Positions 7,933 through 17,134 of a stretch of DNA of 64,000 bases are shown piece by piece (position 1 is the first letter of the stretch; every line of letters starts with the position of its first letter). The translations under genes and the position numbers were made by a program. The notes below the pieces were generated by a model that did no database searches, was not told where the DNA came from, and saw only the letters and a program-made list of their open reading frames with translations. Source of the stretch: Hydrogenophaga sp. SL48 (GTDB lineage: Bacteria; Pseudomonadota; Gammaproteobacteria; Burkholderiales; Burkholderiaceae_C); assembly GCF_021729865.1 (NCBI RefSeq), contig NZ_CP063400.1, positions 5,084,001 through 5,148,000 of the forward strand, in the 5' to 3' direction.

Positions 7933-8175
7933 GGGTTTTGCCGCCGGGCCGCCCCAAGGCAAGACGCGCCCCCCTGGGGGGCAGCGACCCGCGCAGCGGC
8001 GGAGCGTGGGGGAGGGTTTCGCCGCCGGGCCGCCCCAAGGCAAGACGCGCCCCCTCGGGGGGCAGCGACCCGCGCAGCGGCGGAGCGTGGGGGATGGTTT
8101 CGCCGCCGGGCCGCCCCAAGGCAAGACGCGCCCCCTCGGGGGGCAGCGACCCGCGCAGCGGTGGAGCGTGGGGGC
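7933..8175. repeat. Three tandem copies of an 81-bp GC-rich palindromic repeat (locus A)
   Basis: Units are 7933-8013, 8014-8094 and 8095-8175, each 81 bases and nearly identical. Each contains gccgggccgccccaaggc, a central palindrome of C and G runs, and the end gcagcg(g/t)(c/t)ggagcgtggggg. The unit is the type-1 form of a dispersed repeat also found at 17029 and 39944. Because 81 is divisible by three, an open frame runs through all copies on the minus strand, but this is not coding evidence. It lies between the davB stop and the davA start. Confidence 0.9.
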
Positions 8176-8179
8176 ATGT

Positions 8180-9847
8180 TCATTCTGGCAAGGCGATGGG
8201 GCCGATCTCGGGGAAGCACTCGCCCGGCCCGGGGTTGTCGGCCGGGCACTGACCCCCGAGCTGGTGGACGATGCCCCACACCGCGTTGAGCGAGGTCTGC
8301 ACCGCGCCTTCGACCCAGGCGGGGGTGAACGACACGTCGTCGCCCGCGAGGAAGATGCCGCGTTCGGCGGCGGGCAAGCCGTCCTGCATGAAGTGGCCGT
8401 ACATGCGCTGGTTGTAGCGGTAGTGGCCGGGCAGGGCGCCCTTGAAGGCGCCGAGGAAATACGGGTCGGCCTCCCATGAAATGGTGATCGGGTCGCCGAC
8501 GATGTGGCTGGCGATGTCCACGGCCGGGTAGATCTTGTTCAGCGCCGCCAGCGCCAGCTGCACGCGTTTTTCGGGGCTGTGCGGCAGCATCTTGAGGGCG
8601 TCGCTCATCCAGGCGTAGGAGAGGCAGATCACGGCAGGCCGGTCCGGCCCGTTGTCGAACAGGTAGGTGCCGCGCGTGAGCCGGTCGGTGAGCGTCATGC
8701 TCATGGTGTCGCGGCCGGTGGCGGGGTCCACGTCTCTCCAGAACGGGCGGTCCACCATCACGAAGGTCTTGCTCGACTGCATGTAGCGCGTGCGGTCCAG
8801 CGCCATCCACAACTTCTGCGAGAACAGGCTTTCTTCGACCGCGATCTGCGTGGTGAGCAGCCAGCTCTGGCAGGTCACGAGCACGGCCGGGAAATGGCGC
8901 GTGGCGCCCCAGGTGTCGGTGACGGCGAGCCGGCCGTCCGCCGCGCGCGCGATGGCGGTGACGCCCGCGCGCGTGGCACCGCCGTGCAGGCTGGCGAGCG
9001 AGGTGCCGGCGGGCCAGTGGGTGATCTGCCCGGGCGCGTGGGCCCACAGGCCCAGCGGCACCTGCTGCACGCCGCCCACGATCAGGTGCTGGTCTTCGTC
9101 GCAACCCGTGAGCACCACGCGCAGGATCTCCAGCATGGTGTTGGGAAAGTCCGAGTCCCAGCCGCCGGTGCCGAAGCCCACCTGGCCGAACACCTCGCGG
9201 TGCCGGAACGAGAGCTTCGAAAACGCTTCCGACTGTGCGATGAAGTCGTAAAACGTGCGGTCGTCCCACAACGGCACGAGACGGTTCCACAGGGTCTTCA
9301 GGTGCGGCACGTCGCGCTCGCGCAGCGCCCGCTGCAGGTCGCCGAAACCCAGTTCGGCGAGCGCCTCGCTCCAGGCCTCGGCCACCTCGGTGAACAGAGG
9401 CGGCAGCTCGGCCAGCGAGCGCGCGTAGTGCGTCTGGCCTTCGAGGTCGATCACCGTGCTGCCGGCCGCGGGCGTCAGCGGGTTGGGGAAGGGCTGGGTC
9501 TGCAGGCCGAGCAGGTGCACGTAGTGGTAGAAGGCCGTGCCCGACGCCGGGAAGCGCATGCCGCCCAGCTCGGCGATCACGCCCTGGCCGCCTTCAAACG
9601 GTTGCGAACGCAGCCGCCCGCCCATGCGCGAGGCCTCGTACACCACGGGCTTCAGGCCCAGCTTCATCAGCTCGTAGGCCGCCACCAGCCCGGCGATGCC
9701 CGCGCCGACGATGGCCACCTCGGTGCCGTGCGCGCTGGCTGGCAACGTGGCCAGACCCTGCGGGTGTTTCAGCCAGTCGTCGAAGGCAAAGGGGAAGTCC
9801 GGGCCGAAGATCGTGACCGGGGCGGTGGCGGGGCGGGTGTGGGTCAT
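8180..9847 (-). CDS. davB: L-lysine 2-monooxygenase, flavin amine oxidase family
   Basis: The 555-residue flavoprotein has the dinucleotide-binding motif VAIVGAGIAGLVAAYE (about residues 44-59) and the amine-oxidase GG(M)R motif in ELGGMRFP. Long stretches resemble Pseudomonas putida DavB, such as PITIFGPDFPFAFDDWL-type and SWEADPYFLGAFKGALPGHY sequences. DavB oxidatively decarboxylates L-lysine to 5-aminopentanamide using oxygen. It precedes davA and follows lysE on the same strand. ATG at 9847 gives the normal N-terminus. The enzyme family also includes tryptophan 2-monooxygenase, but the adjacent lysine exporter and regulator support lysine. Confidence 0.93.
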   Translation of the reverse strand: MTHTRPATAPVTIFGPDFPFAFDDWLKHPQGLATLPASAHGTEVAIVGAGIAGLVAAYELMKLGLKPVVYEASRMGGRLRSQPFEGGQGVIAELGGMRFPASGTAFYHYVHLLGLQTQPFPNPLTPAAGSTVIDLEGQTHYARSLAELPPLFTEVAEAWSEALAELGFGDLQRALRERDVPHLKTLWNRLVPLWDDRTFYDFIAQSEAFSKLSFRHREVFGQVGFGTGGWDSDFPNTMLEILRVVLTGCDEDQHLIVGGVQQVPLGLWAHAPGQITHWPAGTSLASLHGGATRAGVTAIARAADGRLAVTDTWGATRHFPAVLVTCQSWLLTTQIAVEESLFSQKLWMALDRTRYMQSSKTFVMVDRPFWRDVDPATGRDTMSMTLTDRLTRGTYLFDNGPDRPAVICLSYAWMSDALKMLPHSPEKRVQLALAALNKIYPAVDIASHIVGDPITISWEADPYFLGAFKGALPGHYRYNQRMYGHFMQDGLPAAERGIFLAGDDVSFTPAWVEGAVQTSLNAVWGIVHQLGGQCPADNPGPGECFPEIGPIALPE

Positions 9848-9917
9848 GTGGGTCAACCTTGGATGCAGCGATCGTTTCTTCCCAGATGCGCAACGGGTGA
9901 AGGGTCTGGTGCCAGAA

Positions 9918-9996
9918 CACCGCGGAACCGGCTCCGCCGGGCCGCTGGTGTTGTCCCCTTGAGGGGGTGACGCGCGAAGCGCGGCGCGGGGGTGGG
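9918..9996. repeat. Dispersed palindromic repeat, type 2 (locus D)
   Basis: The sequence begins caccgcggaaccggctcc, has a central tccccttgaggggg palindrome, then cgcgaagcgcggcgcggggg. It abuts the lysE stop codon (9997-9999). Related copies are at 11737, 18780 and 59975. It fills the lysE-davB spacer and could form a stem in the transcript. Confidence 0.85.
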
Positions 9997-10641
9997 TCAG
10001 AACAGGCTGGCGATGAGCCAGCCGGCCGTGGCCCACATCATGAGAGCGACCGCGCCGTCCAGCAAGCGCCAGAGGTGCAGCGAATTGAGCCGGCGGCCGA
10101 GCCAGAACGCGGCGGCGCCGAGCAGCAGGAACCAGACCAGCGAGCCGGTGGCGGCGCCCAGGCCGAACACGGTGCTGCCCTGCCCGTAGGCCAGCGAGGC
10201 CGTGCCGATCAGCACGGCGGTGTCGATCCAGGCGTGCGGGTTGAGCCACGAGAACGCGAGCGCCGAGAGGATGGCCTGGCGCTGCGTCAACGGTGTGGGG
10301 GCTTGGCGGGTCTGGTCGCCGGCACCGTCGTTCAGCGCGACCATCGCCTGCGGCTTCAGGAAGCGCTGGAACGCCTGCCAGCCGTACACGCCCAGGAACA
10401 ACACGCCGGCACCCACCAGCGCGCCGAGCATCTTGTCGGAGAGGCCGCCGAGCTGGGCCAGACCGAGCACGCCGAGGCCGATCAGCACCACGTCGGCCAG
10501 CGCACACACGGCCACGGTGAGCCACAGGTGCTGGCGCTGCAGGCCCATGCGCAGCACGTGCGCGTTCTGCGGGCCGATCGCCATGATGAGCGACATGCTC
10601 AACAGCATGCCGGCGGAGAAGGTGGGAAAAGCGAGGACCAT
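9997..10641 (-). CDS. lysE: LysE/ArgO-family amino-acid exporter
   Basis: The 214-residue membrane protein has about six hydrophobic segments and the LysE motif MSLIMAIGPQNAHVLRMGL near residue 20, in which GPQNA is diagnostic of the LysE/ArgO group. The group exports L-lysine and L-arginine. It is divergent from a LysG/ArgP-type regulator and is followed by davB and davA, so the cluster couples export with catabolism of lysine. ATG at 10641 is chosen because it starts at the first transmembrane segment; the frame is open further up to 10716 but without family resemblance. Confidence 0.92.
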   Translation of the reverse strand: MVLAFPTFSAGMLLSMSLIMAIGPQNAHVLRMGLQRQHLWLTVAVCALADVVLIGLGVLGLAQLGGLSDKMLGALVGAGVLFLGVYGWQAFQRFLKPQAMVALNDGAGDQTRQAPTPLTQRQAILSALAFSWLNPHAWIDTAVLIGTASLAYGQGSTVFGLGAATGSLVWFLLLGAAAFWLGRRLNSLHLWRLLDGAVALMMWATAGWLIASLF

Positions 10642-10771
10642 GGGGGACTCCGGGAAAGCGTGTGTGACAGGTGTTGTCTGGAAGAACTGGCCGCCAGTGT
10701 GCGCCGTTGGATCCATGATTTAAATGAAGTTAACTTAAACTCTGATCACTCAATAATTACTTGATCGAAAC
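10642..10771. promoter_or_regulatory. Divergent lysE/lysG control region
   Basis: This 130-base region is strikingly AT-rich at its right half. It holds the perfect palindrome aagttaactt (10727-10736) and a second dyad, gatca (10744-10748) with tgatc (10762-10766), the latter ending five bases before the regulator's ATG. Two adjacent dyads fit a LysR-type regulator that binds both a recognition and an activation site between divergent genes. Promoter hexamers were not assigned. Confidence 0.5.
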
Positions 10772-11680
10772 ATGCTCGACGCCCGCCAACTCGACGCCCT
10801 CGCCGCCGTGATCGAACACGGCGGCTTTGGCCCGGCTGCGCAGGCGCTGAACCTCACCCTCGCTGCGGTGTCGCTGCGCATCAAGGCACTGGAAGAAGGG
10901 CTGGGCCAGCGCCTGCTGGTGCGCGGCAAGACGGTGCGCGCCACGGCGGCCGGCCAGGCGCTGCTGGCGCATGTGAAGCAGCTGCGGTTGATGGAGGCCG
11001 ATCTGCTGGGCGGGCTGCAGGGTGCCGGGGCGAAAGACGGCGCGCGCTGGCAGAACCTGAGCGTGGCGATCAACGCCGATTCGGTGGCGAGCTGGTTTTT
11101 GCCCGGCGTGGCGCCGCTGCTGAAGCGCCACCGGCTGCTGCTGGAGATCGTGATCGACGACCAGGACCACACGCACGACGCGCTGAAAAGCGGCGACGTG
11201 GTCGGCTGCGTCACCACGCTGGCCCAGCCCATGCGCGGCTGCGTGGCCGAACCGCTGGGCGTGATGCGCTACCGCTGCGTGGCCGCGCCCGAGGTGGTGC
11301 AACGCTGCACCACGCCGCGTGGCGCCGTGTCACCGCACCAGCTGCTGGCGCACCCGGCCATCATCTTCAACCGCAAGGACGCGCTGCAGGACGCCTTTCT
11401 GGAACAGCACTTCGGCCTGAAGCAACCCCACTACCCGCGCCACTACACACCGGCGGTGGACGCCTTCGAGCGCGCGATCGAGCTGGGGCTGGGCTGGGGC
11501 ATGGTGCCCGAGCAGGACCTGACCGGCCGGCCGGGGCTGCAGGAGGTGCTGCCCGGCGCCACGGTGGACGTGGTGTTGTATTGGCAACACTGGGAGCGGG
11601 AGCCACTGTCGGCGCAGCGGCTGACGGCGGCGGTGAAGGCAGCGGCGCATGCCAGCCTGCCGCCGGTTTCTTTGAACTGA
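10772..11680 (+). CDS. LysG/ArgP-type LysR regulator
   Basis: The 302-residue protein starts MLDARQLDALAAVIEHGGFG and carries the ArgP/LysG helix-turn-helix (AAQALNLTLAAVSLRIKALE). The effector domain contains INADSVASWFLPGV, a segment typical of this subgroup. ArgP and LysG sense lysine or arginine and switch on the adjacent exporter gene. Its divergence from lysE matches that role, and davBA is probably controlled in the same transcript as lysE. The effector is inferred. Confidence 0.88.
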   Translation: MLDARQLDALAAVIEHGGFGPAAQALNLTLAAVSLRIKALEEGLGQRLLVRGKTVRATAAGQALLAHVKQLRLMEADLLGGLQGAGAKDGARWQNLSVAINADSVASWFLPGVAPLLKRHRLLLEIVIDDQDHTHDALKSGDVVGCVTTLAQPMRGCVAEPLGVMRYRCVAAPEVVQRCTTPRGAVSPHQLLAHPAIIFNRKDALQDAFLEQHFGLKQPHYPRHYTPAVDAFERAIELGLGWGMVPEQDLTGRPGLQEVLPGATVDVVLYWQHWEREPLSAQRLTAAVKAAAHASLPPVSLN

Positions 11681-11736
11681 GCCGCAGGTATCGAGCAAGC
11701 ACCTTCGCTTGCCGGAGCACGTGCCTTGCCCAGCAC

Positions 11737-11811
11737 ACACCGTGGAACCGGCTTCGCCGGGCCACTGGTGTGGTCCCCCTCAGGGGGAAGCCGCGAAGCG
11801 GCGCAGGGGGG
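11737..11811. repeat. Dispersed palindromic repeat, type 2 (locus E)
   Basis: The copy runs caccgtggaaccggcttcgc, then a centre of tccccctcagggggaa, then gccgcgaagcggcgcagggggg. It directly abuts the stop of the minus-strand psiF-like gene (11812) and lies between two convergent genes, so it could serve as a bidirectional stem at both 3' ends. Confidence 0.88.
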
Positions 11812-12231
11812 TCAACCTTTCAAGCAGCTGCTCATGAACGCCTTGCGCTCGTCGCCCTTCAGGGTCTTGGCCTTGGGGTCGGCGTTGCAGGTCTTCATCT
11901 TGTTCTGTTGGGCGGTGCCGACAGCGGTGTCGCCGCTCAGGCAGGACTTCATGAAGGCCTTGCGCGCGTCGCCTTTGAGGGTTTTGGCCTGCGTGTTGGC
12001 GTTGCAGGCCTTCATGCGGTTCTGCTGGGCGGACGGCGCTTTCTCGGCCGCTGCAGGCGTGGCCGGTGTGGCAGCGGTCGCAGGCGCAGCCGGGGTGGCC
12101 GGGGTGGCGGCGGGAGCCGCCGCCTGTGCCTTGGCTGGCGCCGCCGCGGGTGCGGCGGCAGGGGCGGCGGTTTGAGCCAGGGCCATGGACAAAGAGCCGG
12201 CCAGCGCGATCAAGGTGATGAGTTGTTTCAT
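11812..12231 (-). CDS. PsiF-repeat family secreted protein
   Basis: The 139-residue protein has a cleavable signal peptide (MKQLITLIALAGSLSMALA), an Ala/Pro-rich linker (about residues 21-66) and two PsiF repeats. The repeats (about 69-99 and 108-138) each read QQN(R/K)MK(A/T)CN then AKTLKGD(A/E)RKAFM(K/S)SCL, with two Cys per repeat. PsiF in E. coli is phosphate-starvation inducible with no defined activity. The protein is likely periplasmic. No PHO box was identified upstream. GAGG precedes the ATG. Confidence 0.88.
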   Translation of the reverse strand: MKQLITLIALAGSLSMALAQTAAPAAAPAAAPAKAQAAAPAATPATPAAPATAATPATPAAAEKAPSAQQNRMKACNANTQAKTLKGDARKAFMKSCLSGDTAVGTAQQNKMKTCNADPKAKTLKGDERKAFMSSCLKG

Positions 12232-12356
12232 GGAGGTCCTCTGGTTGGAAGGGCGTCCCCGGATGTCGGTGCCGCCTTGCCCGGTGCCGGGCCCGTTGAA
12301 CATACCGCATCCGGCCGCGCCGCCCCTGGCAGGCCGCCCCCGTAAAATCCCGCCCC

Positions 12357-14054
12357 ATGCTCTCAGTCAAACAAGAATTGCTCAGCGGCCTGGCCGCCGG
12401 GCTGGAAACCCTGTCCCCCGGCGCGGGCGCCCGCGCGGCTTTTGAATCACCCAAGGTGGCCGCGCACGGCGATTTCGCCTGCACCGCGGCCATGCAGCTG
12501 GCCAAGCCGCTCAAGCTCAACCCCCGCCAGCTGGCGGAAACCCTGCGCGCCACGCTGCTGGCCCAGCCGGCGTACCAGCGGTGGGTGTCCGACATCGACA
12601 TCGCCGGCCCGGGCTTCATCAACATCCGCCTCAAGCCGGCCGCGAAGCAGCAGACCGTGCGTGAAATCCTCGACGCCGCCGAGGCGTTCGGGCAACAGCC
12701 GCGCAACGGTCAGCGACTGATGGTCGAGTTCGTCTCGGCCAACCCAACCGGCCCGCTGCACGTGGGCCACGGTCGCCAGGCCGCGCTGGGCGACGCCATC
12801 TGCAGCCTGTACCAGACCCAGGGCTGGGACGTGCACCGCGAGTTCTATTACAACGACGCGGGCGTGCAGATCGGCACCCTGGCCCATTCCACGCAACTGC
12901 GTGTCAACGGCTTCAAGCCGGGTGACGAATGCTGGCCGACCGACCCCGAGAACCCGGCCAGCAAGGGGTTCTACAACGGCGACTACATCCAGGACATCGC
13001 CAACGATTTCCTGGCGAAGAAGACCGTCAAGTCCGACGACCGCGAGTTCACCGCCAGCGGCGACGCGCAAGACCTCGACGGCATGCGCCAGTTCGCGGTG
13101 GCCTACCTGCGCCACGAGCAGGACCTGGACCTGCAGGCCTTTGCCGTCAAGTTCGACCACTACTACCTGGAGTCCAGCCTGTACACCAGCGGCCGCGTGG
13201 ACGCGACGGTGAAGAAACTCGTGGACGCCGGCAAAACCTACGAGCTCGACGGCGCGCTGTGGCTCAAGTCCACCGAGTACGGCGACGACAAGGACCGCGT
13301 CATGCGCAAGGGCGACGGCACCTACACCTACTTCGTGCCCGACGTGGCCTACCACATCGCCAAGTGGGAGCGCGGTTTCACCAAGGTCATCAACATCCAG
13401 GGCACCGACCACCACGGCACCATTGCGCGCGTGCGCGCCGGCTTGCAGGCCGCTGGCGTGGGCATCCCCCAGGGCTACCCCGACTACGTGCTGCACACCA
13501 TGGTGCGTGTGGTGCGCGGCGGCGAAGAGGTGAAGATCAGCAAGCGCGCCGGCAGCTACGTGACCCTGCGCGACCTGATCGAATGGACCAGCAAGGACGC
13601 GGTGCGTTTCTTCCTGCTCAGCCGCAAGCCCGACACCGAATACACCTTCGACGTTGACCTGGCCGTGCAGAAGAACAACGACAACCCGGTGTATTACGTG
13701 CAGTACGCCCACGCGCGCATCTGCTCCGTGCTCGCGGCCTGGGGCGGCGATGTGGCGACGCTGAAGGACGTGGACCTCGCGCCGCTGGACAGCCCGGCGG
13801 CACAGGCGCTCATGCTGTTGCTGGCCAAGTACCCGGCCATGCTCAGCGACGCCGCACGCGACTTCGCGCCGCACGACGTGACCTTCTACCTGCGCGAACT
13901 GGCCGCGAGTTACCACAGCTACTACGACGCCGAGCGCATCCTGGTGGACGACGAGGCCGTGAAAAAGGCCCGTCTGGCGCTGGTCGCTGCCACCGCGCAG
14001 GTATTGCACAATGGTTTGGCGGTGCTCGGCGTGAGCGCACCGCAAAAGATGTGA
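12357..14054 (+). CDS. argS: Arginine--tRNA ligase
   Basis: The 565-residue class I aminoacyl-tRNA synthetase charges tRNA-Arg. The N-terminal Arg-tRNA-synthetase-specific domain covers about residues 1-90. The HIGH-type signature GPLHVGHGR is at residues 132-140, and the DALR anticodon-binding domain makes up the C-terminal part ([15 protein letters not shown] onward). [13 protein letters not shown] occupies the position of the class I KMSKS-like loop. Length and architecture are normal. The SPOR gene follows 13 bases downstream, as in related Burkholderiales. Confidence 0.97.
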   Translation: MLSVKQELLSGLAAGLETLSPGAGARAAFESPKVAAHGDFACTAAMQLAKPLKLNPRQLAETLRATLLAQPAYQRWVSDIDIAGPGFINIRLKPAAKQQTVREILDAAEAFGQQPRNGQRLMVEFVSANPTGPLHVGHGRQAALGDAICSLYQTQGWDVHREFYYNDAGVQIGTLAHSTQLRVNGFKPGDECWPTDPENPASKGFYNGDYIQDIANDFLAKKTVKSDDREFTASGDAQDLDGMRQFAVAYLRHEQDLDLQAFAVKFDHYYLESSLYTSGRVDATVKKLVDAGKTYELDGALWLKSTEYGDDKDRVMRKGDGTYTYFVPDVAYHIAKWERGFTKVINIQGTDHHGTIARVRAGLQAAGVGIPQGYPDYVLHTMVRVVRGGEEVKISKRAGSYVTLRDLIEWTSKDAVRFFLLSRKPDTEYTFDVDLAVQKNNDNPVYYVQYAHARICSVLAAWGGDVATLKDVDLAPLDSPAAQALMLLLAKYPAMLSDAARDFAPHDVTFYLRELAASYHSYYDAERILVDDEAVKKARLALVAATAQVLHNGLAVLGVSAPQKM

Positions 14055-14067
14055 ATTGAAAGCACCC

Positions 14068-14748
14068 ATGAAACTTCAAGCTACGCAGGCGAGAAAGCAC
14101 CACGGCGGCACCCTCACGGGTTTCGTGGTCGGCCTGCTCGTCGGTCTGGGCGTGGCCCTGTCGGTGGCGGTGTACGTCACCCGCGTGCCCGTGCCGTTCG
14201 TGGACCGGGGCGTGTCGCGCAAACCGGCGCAGGACGCGGCCGAGGCCGAACGCAACAAGGGCTGGAACCCGAACGCTGGCCTGGCGGGCAAACCCGCGCC
14301 GTTGCCTGAGCCCCCTGTGGCGCCGCAGCCGTCCACCCCCGAGCAGACGCCACCCGACAAGGACGCGAGCGCCACCAAGACCGATCCGGCCAAACCCGGC
14401 GCCACCAAACCCGCCGATGCGGCCACGGCCAAGCCCGAAGCCGATCCGCTGGGTGATCTCATGAAGTCCAAGACCGGGGCTGCCGCCGACCCGGCTGCGG
14501 CGGGCGCCGATCCGTTCGCGTATTTCGTCCAGGCCGGGGCCTTCAGGTCACCCGAAGAGGCGCAGGCCCAGAAGGCGCGCCTGGCGATGCTGGGCATGGA
14601 CGCCAGCGTCAGCGAGCGCGAGCAGGCGGGGCGCACCGTCTACCGTGTGCGCATGGGCCCCTTCGGCCAGAAGTCGATGGCCGACGCCACCCGCGAGCAG
14701 CTGGAGGTCAACGGGGTGGAGGCCGCGCTGGTGCGCGTGCAACGCTGA
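14068..14748 (+). CDS. SPOR-domain membrane protein (FtsN-like)
   Basis: The 226-residue protein has a short cytoplasmic tail, one transmembrane helix (about residues 19-41), a Pro/Ala/Lys-rich periplasmic linker, and a C-terminal SPOR domain (about 146-222, starting FAYFVQAGAFRSPEEA). SPOR domains bind denuded peptidoglycan at division sites. The arrangement equals FtsN-type division proteins, and the place downstream of argS is typical in this order. ATG at 14068 is preferred to the in-frame TTG at 14056. Confidence 0.88.
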   Translation: MKLQATQARKHHGGTLTGFVVGLLVGLGVALSVAVYVTRVPVPFVDRGVSRKPAQDAAEAERNKGWNPNAGLAGKPAPLPEPPVAPQPSTPEQTPPDKDASATKTDPAKPGATKPADAATAKPEADPLGDLMKSKTGAAADPAAAGADPFAYFVQAGAFRSPEEAQAQKARLAMLGMDASVSEREQAGRTVYRVRMGPFGQKSMADATREQLEVNGVEAALVRVQR

Positions 14749-14823
14749 CGCTGGTGCTGCCGGCTCACGGAACTTTTCGCTTTGGACACAGCCCCAACAC
14801 ACCCTTTCAAGGAGTTTGACCAC

Positions 14824-15462
14824 ATGGACCGTCGAGTTTTTTCCCGCAGCCTGTTCTCTGTCGGCGCCGCCGCAGCGGCCGGCATGAGTTTGACGCCCGC
14901 GCTCGCCCAGCGCGTCGCGTTCCAGGAGGGCAAGGACTTTGTGCGCCTGGCCAAGCCCGCGCTGACCGAATCGCCCGCAGGGCAGGTCGAGGTGGTGGAG
15001 TTCTTTGCCTACAGCTGCATCCACTGCTTCAACTTCGAGCCGGTCTTCAACGAATGGGTCAAACGCAAACCGGCCCACGTCAACGTGCGTCGCATGCCGG
15101 TGGCCTTCAACCAGAACTTCGTGCCGATGCAGCGCCTGTATTTCACGCTGGAAGCCATGGGCCTGGTCGACAAGCTGCACGAGAAGGTGTTCAAGGCGAT
15201 CCACGAAGAGCGCCTGCCGCTGACCACCGCACCGGCCATCCTGGCCTGGGTGGAAAAGCAGGGCGTGAACCGCGACCAGTTCACCGGCATCTTCAACGGT
15301 GCCGCGGCCAAGCTGGGTGAAAAGGCGATCGGTCTTCAGGACGCCTACCAGGTCGAAGGCACGCCCGCACTGGGCGTCGCCGGGCGCTTCTACGTGGGCG
15401 GCCAGGGTCCACGCACCCTGCTGGTCGCCGACACGCTGATCGCCGAGGTTCGCAAGGGCTGA
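14824..15462 (+). CDS. dsbA: Thiol:disulfide interchange protein DsbA
   Basis: The 212-residue periplasmic thioredoxin-fold oxidase carries the active-site CIHC (C65-C68) in EFFAYSCIHC and the cis-Pro loop VEGTPALGV. A Tat-like or Sec signal is present (DRRVFSRSLFSVGAAAAAGMSLTPALAQ, about residues 2-29). It introduces disulfides into exported proteins, several of which are encoded in this window. AAGGAG lies ten bases before the ATG at 14824. A strong intrinsic-type terminator follows. Confidence 0.95.
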   Translation: MDRRVFSRSLFSVGAAAAAGMSLTPALAQRVAFQEGKDFVRLAKPALTESPAGQVEVVEFFAYSCIHCFNFEPVFNEWVKRKPAHVNVRRMPVAFNQNFVPMQRLYFTLEAMGLVDKLHEKVFKAIHEERLPLTTAPAILAWVEKQGVNRDQFTGIFNGAAAKLGEKAIGLQDAYQVEGTPALGVAGRFYVGGQGPRTLLVADTLIAEVRKG

Positions 15463-15478
15463 GCTTTTCGGTCCACGC

Positions 15479-15513
15479 GCACAAGGCCCGCTGTCTGCGG
15501 GCCTTGTGCTTTC
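15479..15513 (+). terminator. Terminator after dsbA
   Basis: A perfect 13-bp stem, gcacaaggcccgc (15479-15491) with gcgggccttgtgc (15497-15509), has a five-base loop and is followed by a short T stretch. It separates dsbA from lptA. Confidence 0.8.
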
Positions 15514-15598
15514 AGGTGGGGAACAAACTCACGCCGAGGCAGCGAAACGTGTTTTGCACCGCTACAATGAATGCAAGATTTGTGCCCTCCCCAAAGCC

Positions 15599-16243
15599 AT
15601 GCCCCAACACACCACGCCCCACCGTCCTTCTGCCTGGTTGTTTGTCGCGGTCCTCGCGCTGACGCTGTCCTCCGCTGCCCGGGCGGAAAAAGCCGACAAA
15701 GACAAACCCATGAACGTGGAGGCCGACGCCCTGCGCTACGAAGACACGCGCCAGACCAGCGTGTTCACGGGCAACGTCGTGCTGACCAAGGGCACCATCG
15801 TCATGCGCGGCGCCAAGATGGATGTGCGTCAGGATCCCCAGGGCAGCCAGTACGGTCTGCTGGTGGGCACCCCAGAGAAGCCCGGGTTCTTTCGCCAGAA
15901 GCGTGAGGGACTGGACGAGTGGATCGAAGGGGAGGGAGATCGCATCGAATACGACAGCAAGGCCGAAACCGTGCTGTTCACCGGACGGGCCGTGTTGCGG
16001 CGTTACCGTGGCACCCAGCTCAACGACGAAAGCGTGGGCAGCCAGATCCTCTACAACAGCCTGACCGAGGTGTTCACGGTCAAGGGTGGCGACACCAACC
16101 GAACCGCCGCCAACCCGACCGGCCGCGTGCGCGCCATGCTCACGCCGATTCCGGACGCACCGGCCGCCAATGTGCCCGCGCCTGTGCCCACCGATCCAGC
16201 CAAGCTGCGTCCCAGCAGCAAGATCACCGAGCCTCGCAAGTGA
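15599..16243 (+). CDS. lptA: LPS export periplasmic protein LptA
   Basis: The 214-residue protein has a signal peptide (about residues 1-30, ending SSAARA). An OstA/LptA beta-jellyroll domain follows (about 33-180), containing [29 protein letters not shown]. LptA bridges inner and outer membranes to carry lipopolysaccharide. It overlaps or touches lptB, its transport partner, as is usual. The lptC gene that normally precedes lptA is not here; a terminator and dsbA occupy that place. ATG at 15599 gives the signal peptide; upstream frame lacks resemblance. Confidence 0.93.
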   Translation: MPQHTTPHRPSAWLFVAVLALTLSSAARAEKADKDKPMNVEADALRYEDTRQTSVFTGNVVLTKGTIVMRGAKMDVRQDPQGSQYGLLVGTPEKPGFFRQKREGLDEWIEGEGDRIEYDSKAETVLFTGRAVLRRYRGTQLNDESVGSQILYNSLTEVFTVKGGDTNRTAANPTGRVRAMLTPIPDAPAANVPAPVPTDPAKLRPSSKITEPRK

Positions 16244-16272
16244 CGGGGACCGTCTCCAGCCCACAGGGTGGG

Positions 16273-17022
16273 ATGGCGTCGAACAGCCGCCTGGAAGTTC
16301 GGGGTCTCAAGAAGTCCTATGGCAGCCGCAAGGTGGTCAAGGACGTGTCGCTGTCGGTGGACAAGGGCGAGGTCGTGGGGCTGCTCGGCCCCAACGGCGC
16401 GGGGAAAACCACCTCGTTCTACATGATCGTGGGCCTGCTGCGCGCGGACGGCGGTGAGATTCTGCTCGACGGACGGCGCATCGAATCCCTGCCCATCCAC
16501 CGCCGTGCCCGCCTCGGCCTGGGGTACCTGCCGCAAGAAGCGTCGATCTTCCGCAAACTCACGGTCGCGCAGAACGTGCGCGCCGTGCTGGAGCTGCAGC
16601 ACGGGCCTGACGGCCAGCCGCTGCGTGAATCCGAGATCAACAGCCGGCTCGACGAACTGCTCAAGGACCTGCGGGTGGACCACCTGCGCGACTCGCCCGC
16701 GCCGTCCTTGTCGGGCGGCGAGCGCCGGCGCGTCGAGATCGCGCGTGCGCTGGCCACGCGGCCCCGCTTCATCCTGCTCGACGAACCCTTCGCCGGCATC
16801 GACCCGATCGCGGTGCTGGAGATCCAGCACATCATCGGTTTTCTGAAGGCGCGCGGCATCGGCGTGCTGATCACCGACCACAACGTGCGCGAAACGCTGG
16901 GCATCTGCGACCACGCGTTCATCATCAGCGACGGCCACGTGCTGGCCAGCGGCACGTCCGCCGAGATCGTCGAAAACGCCGAGGTGCGCCGCGTGTACCT
17001 CGGCGAAAACTTCCGCATGTGA
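16273..17022 (+). CDS. lptB: LPS export ABC transporter ATP-binding protein LptB
   Basis: The 249-residue ATPase has Walker A GPNGAGKT (39-46), signature LSGGE (146-150), Walker B ILLDEP (167-172) and the LptB-typical [10 protein letters not shown] and [10 protein letters not shown]. It powers extraction of lipopolysaccharide by LptFG. ATG at 16273 is chosen; a GTG at 16240 overlapping the lptA stop is in frame and may be the true start through translational coupling. A type-1 dispersed repeat follows within seven bases of its stop. Confidence 0.96.
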   Translation: MASNSRLEVRGLKKSYGSRKVVKDVSLSVDKGEVVGLLGPNGAGKTTSFYMIVGLLRADGGEILLDGRRIESLPIHRRARLGLGYLPQEASIFRKLTVAQNVRAVLELQHGPDGQPLRESEINSRLDELLKDLRVDHLRDSPAPSLSGGERRRVEIARALATRPRFILLDEPFAGIDPIAVLEIQHIIGFLKARGIGVLITDHNVRETLGICDHAFIISDGHVLASGTSAEIVENAEVRRVYLGENFRM

Positions 17023-17028
17023 GCATGA

Positions 17029-17107
17029 CCCCCACGCTCCTCACTTCGTGTGGTTCGCTGCCCCCCAAGGGGGCTGATTCGCCTTGGGGCGGCCCGGCGG
17101 CGAATCG
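17029..17107. repeat. Dispersed palindromic repeat, type 1 (locus B)
   Basis: Read on the minus strand it is the same sequence as the 81-bp units at 7933-8175, with a diverged centre. It starts cccccacgctcc just after the lptB stop, has a palindromic core of ccccccaaggggg, and ends gccttggggcggcccggcgg. It fills most of the lptB-rpoN spacer and ends about 28 bases before the rpoN start. Confidence 0.88.
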
Positions 17108-17134
17108 TTTTTCCGAGCAAGCGGGACAGGCCCT

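Noticed and set aside
7921..8124. N-terminal extension of davA through the repeat array
   Set aside because: The extension only reflects the 81-base period keeping the frame open; it has no ribosome site and the family N-terminus begins at the ATG at 7920.
7933..8175. CRISPR array
   Set aside because: Units are contiguous 81-bp tandem copies without unique spacers, and single copies occur elsewhere in the window; there are no cas genes.
8180..10525. Single 781-codon gene spanning lysE and davB
   Set aside because: The upstream part is lysE DNA read in a different frame; real davB starts at ATG 9847 and LysE is encoded in its own frame from 10641.
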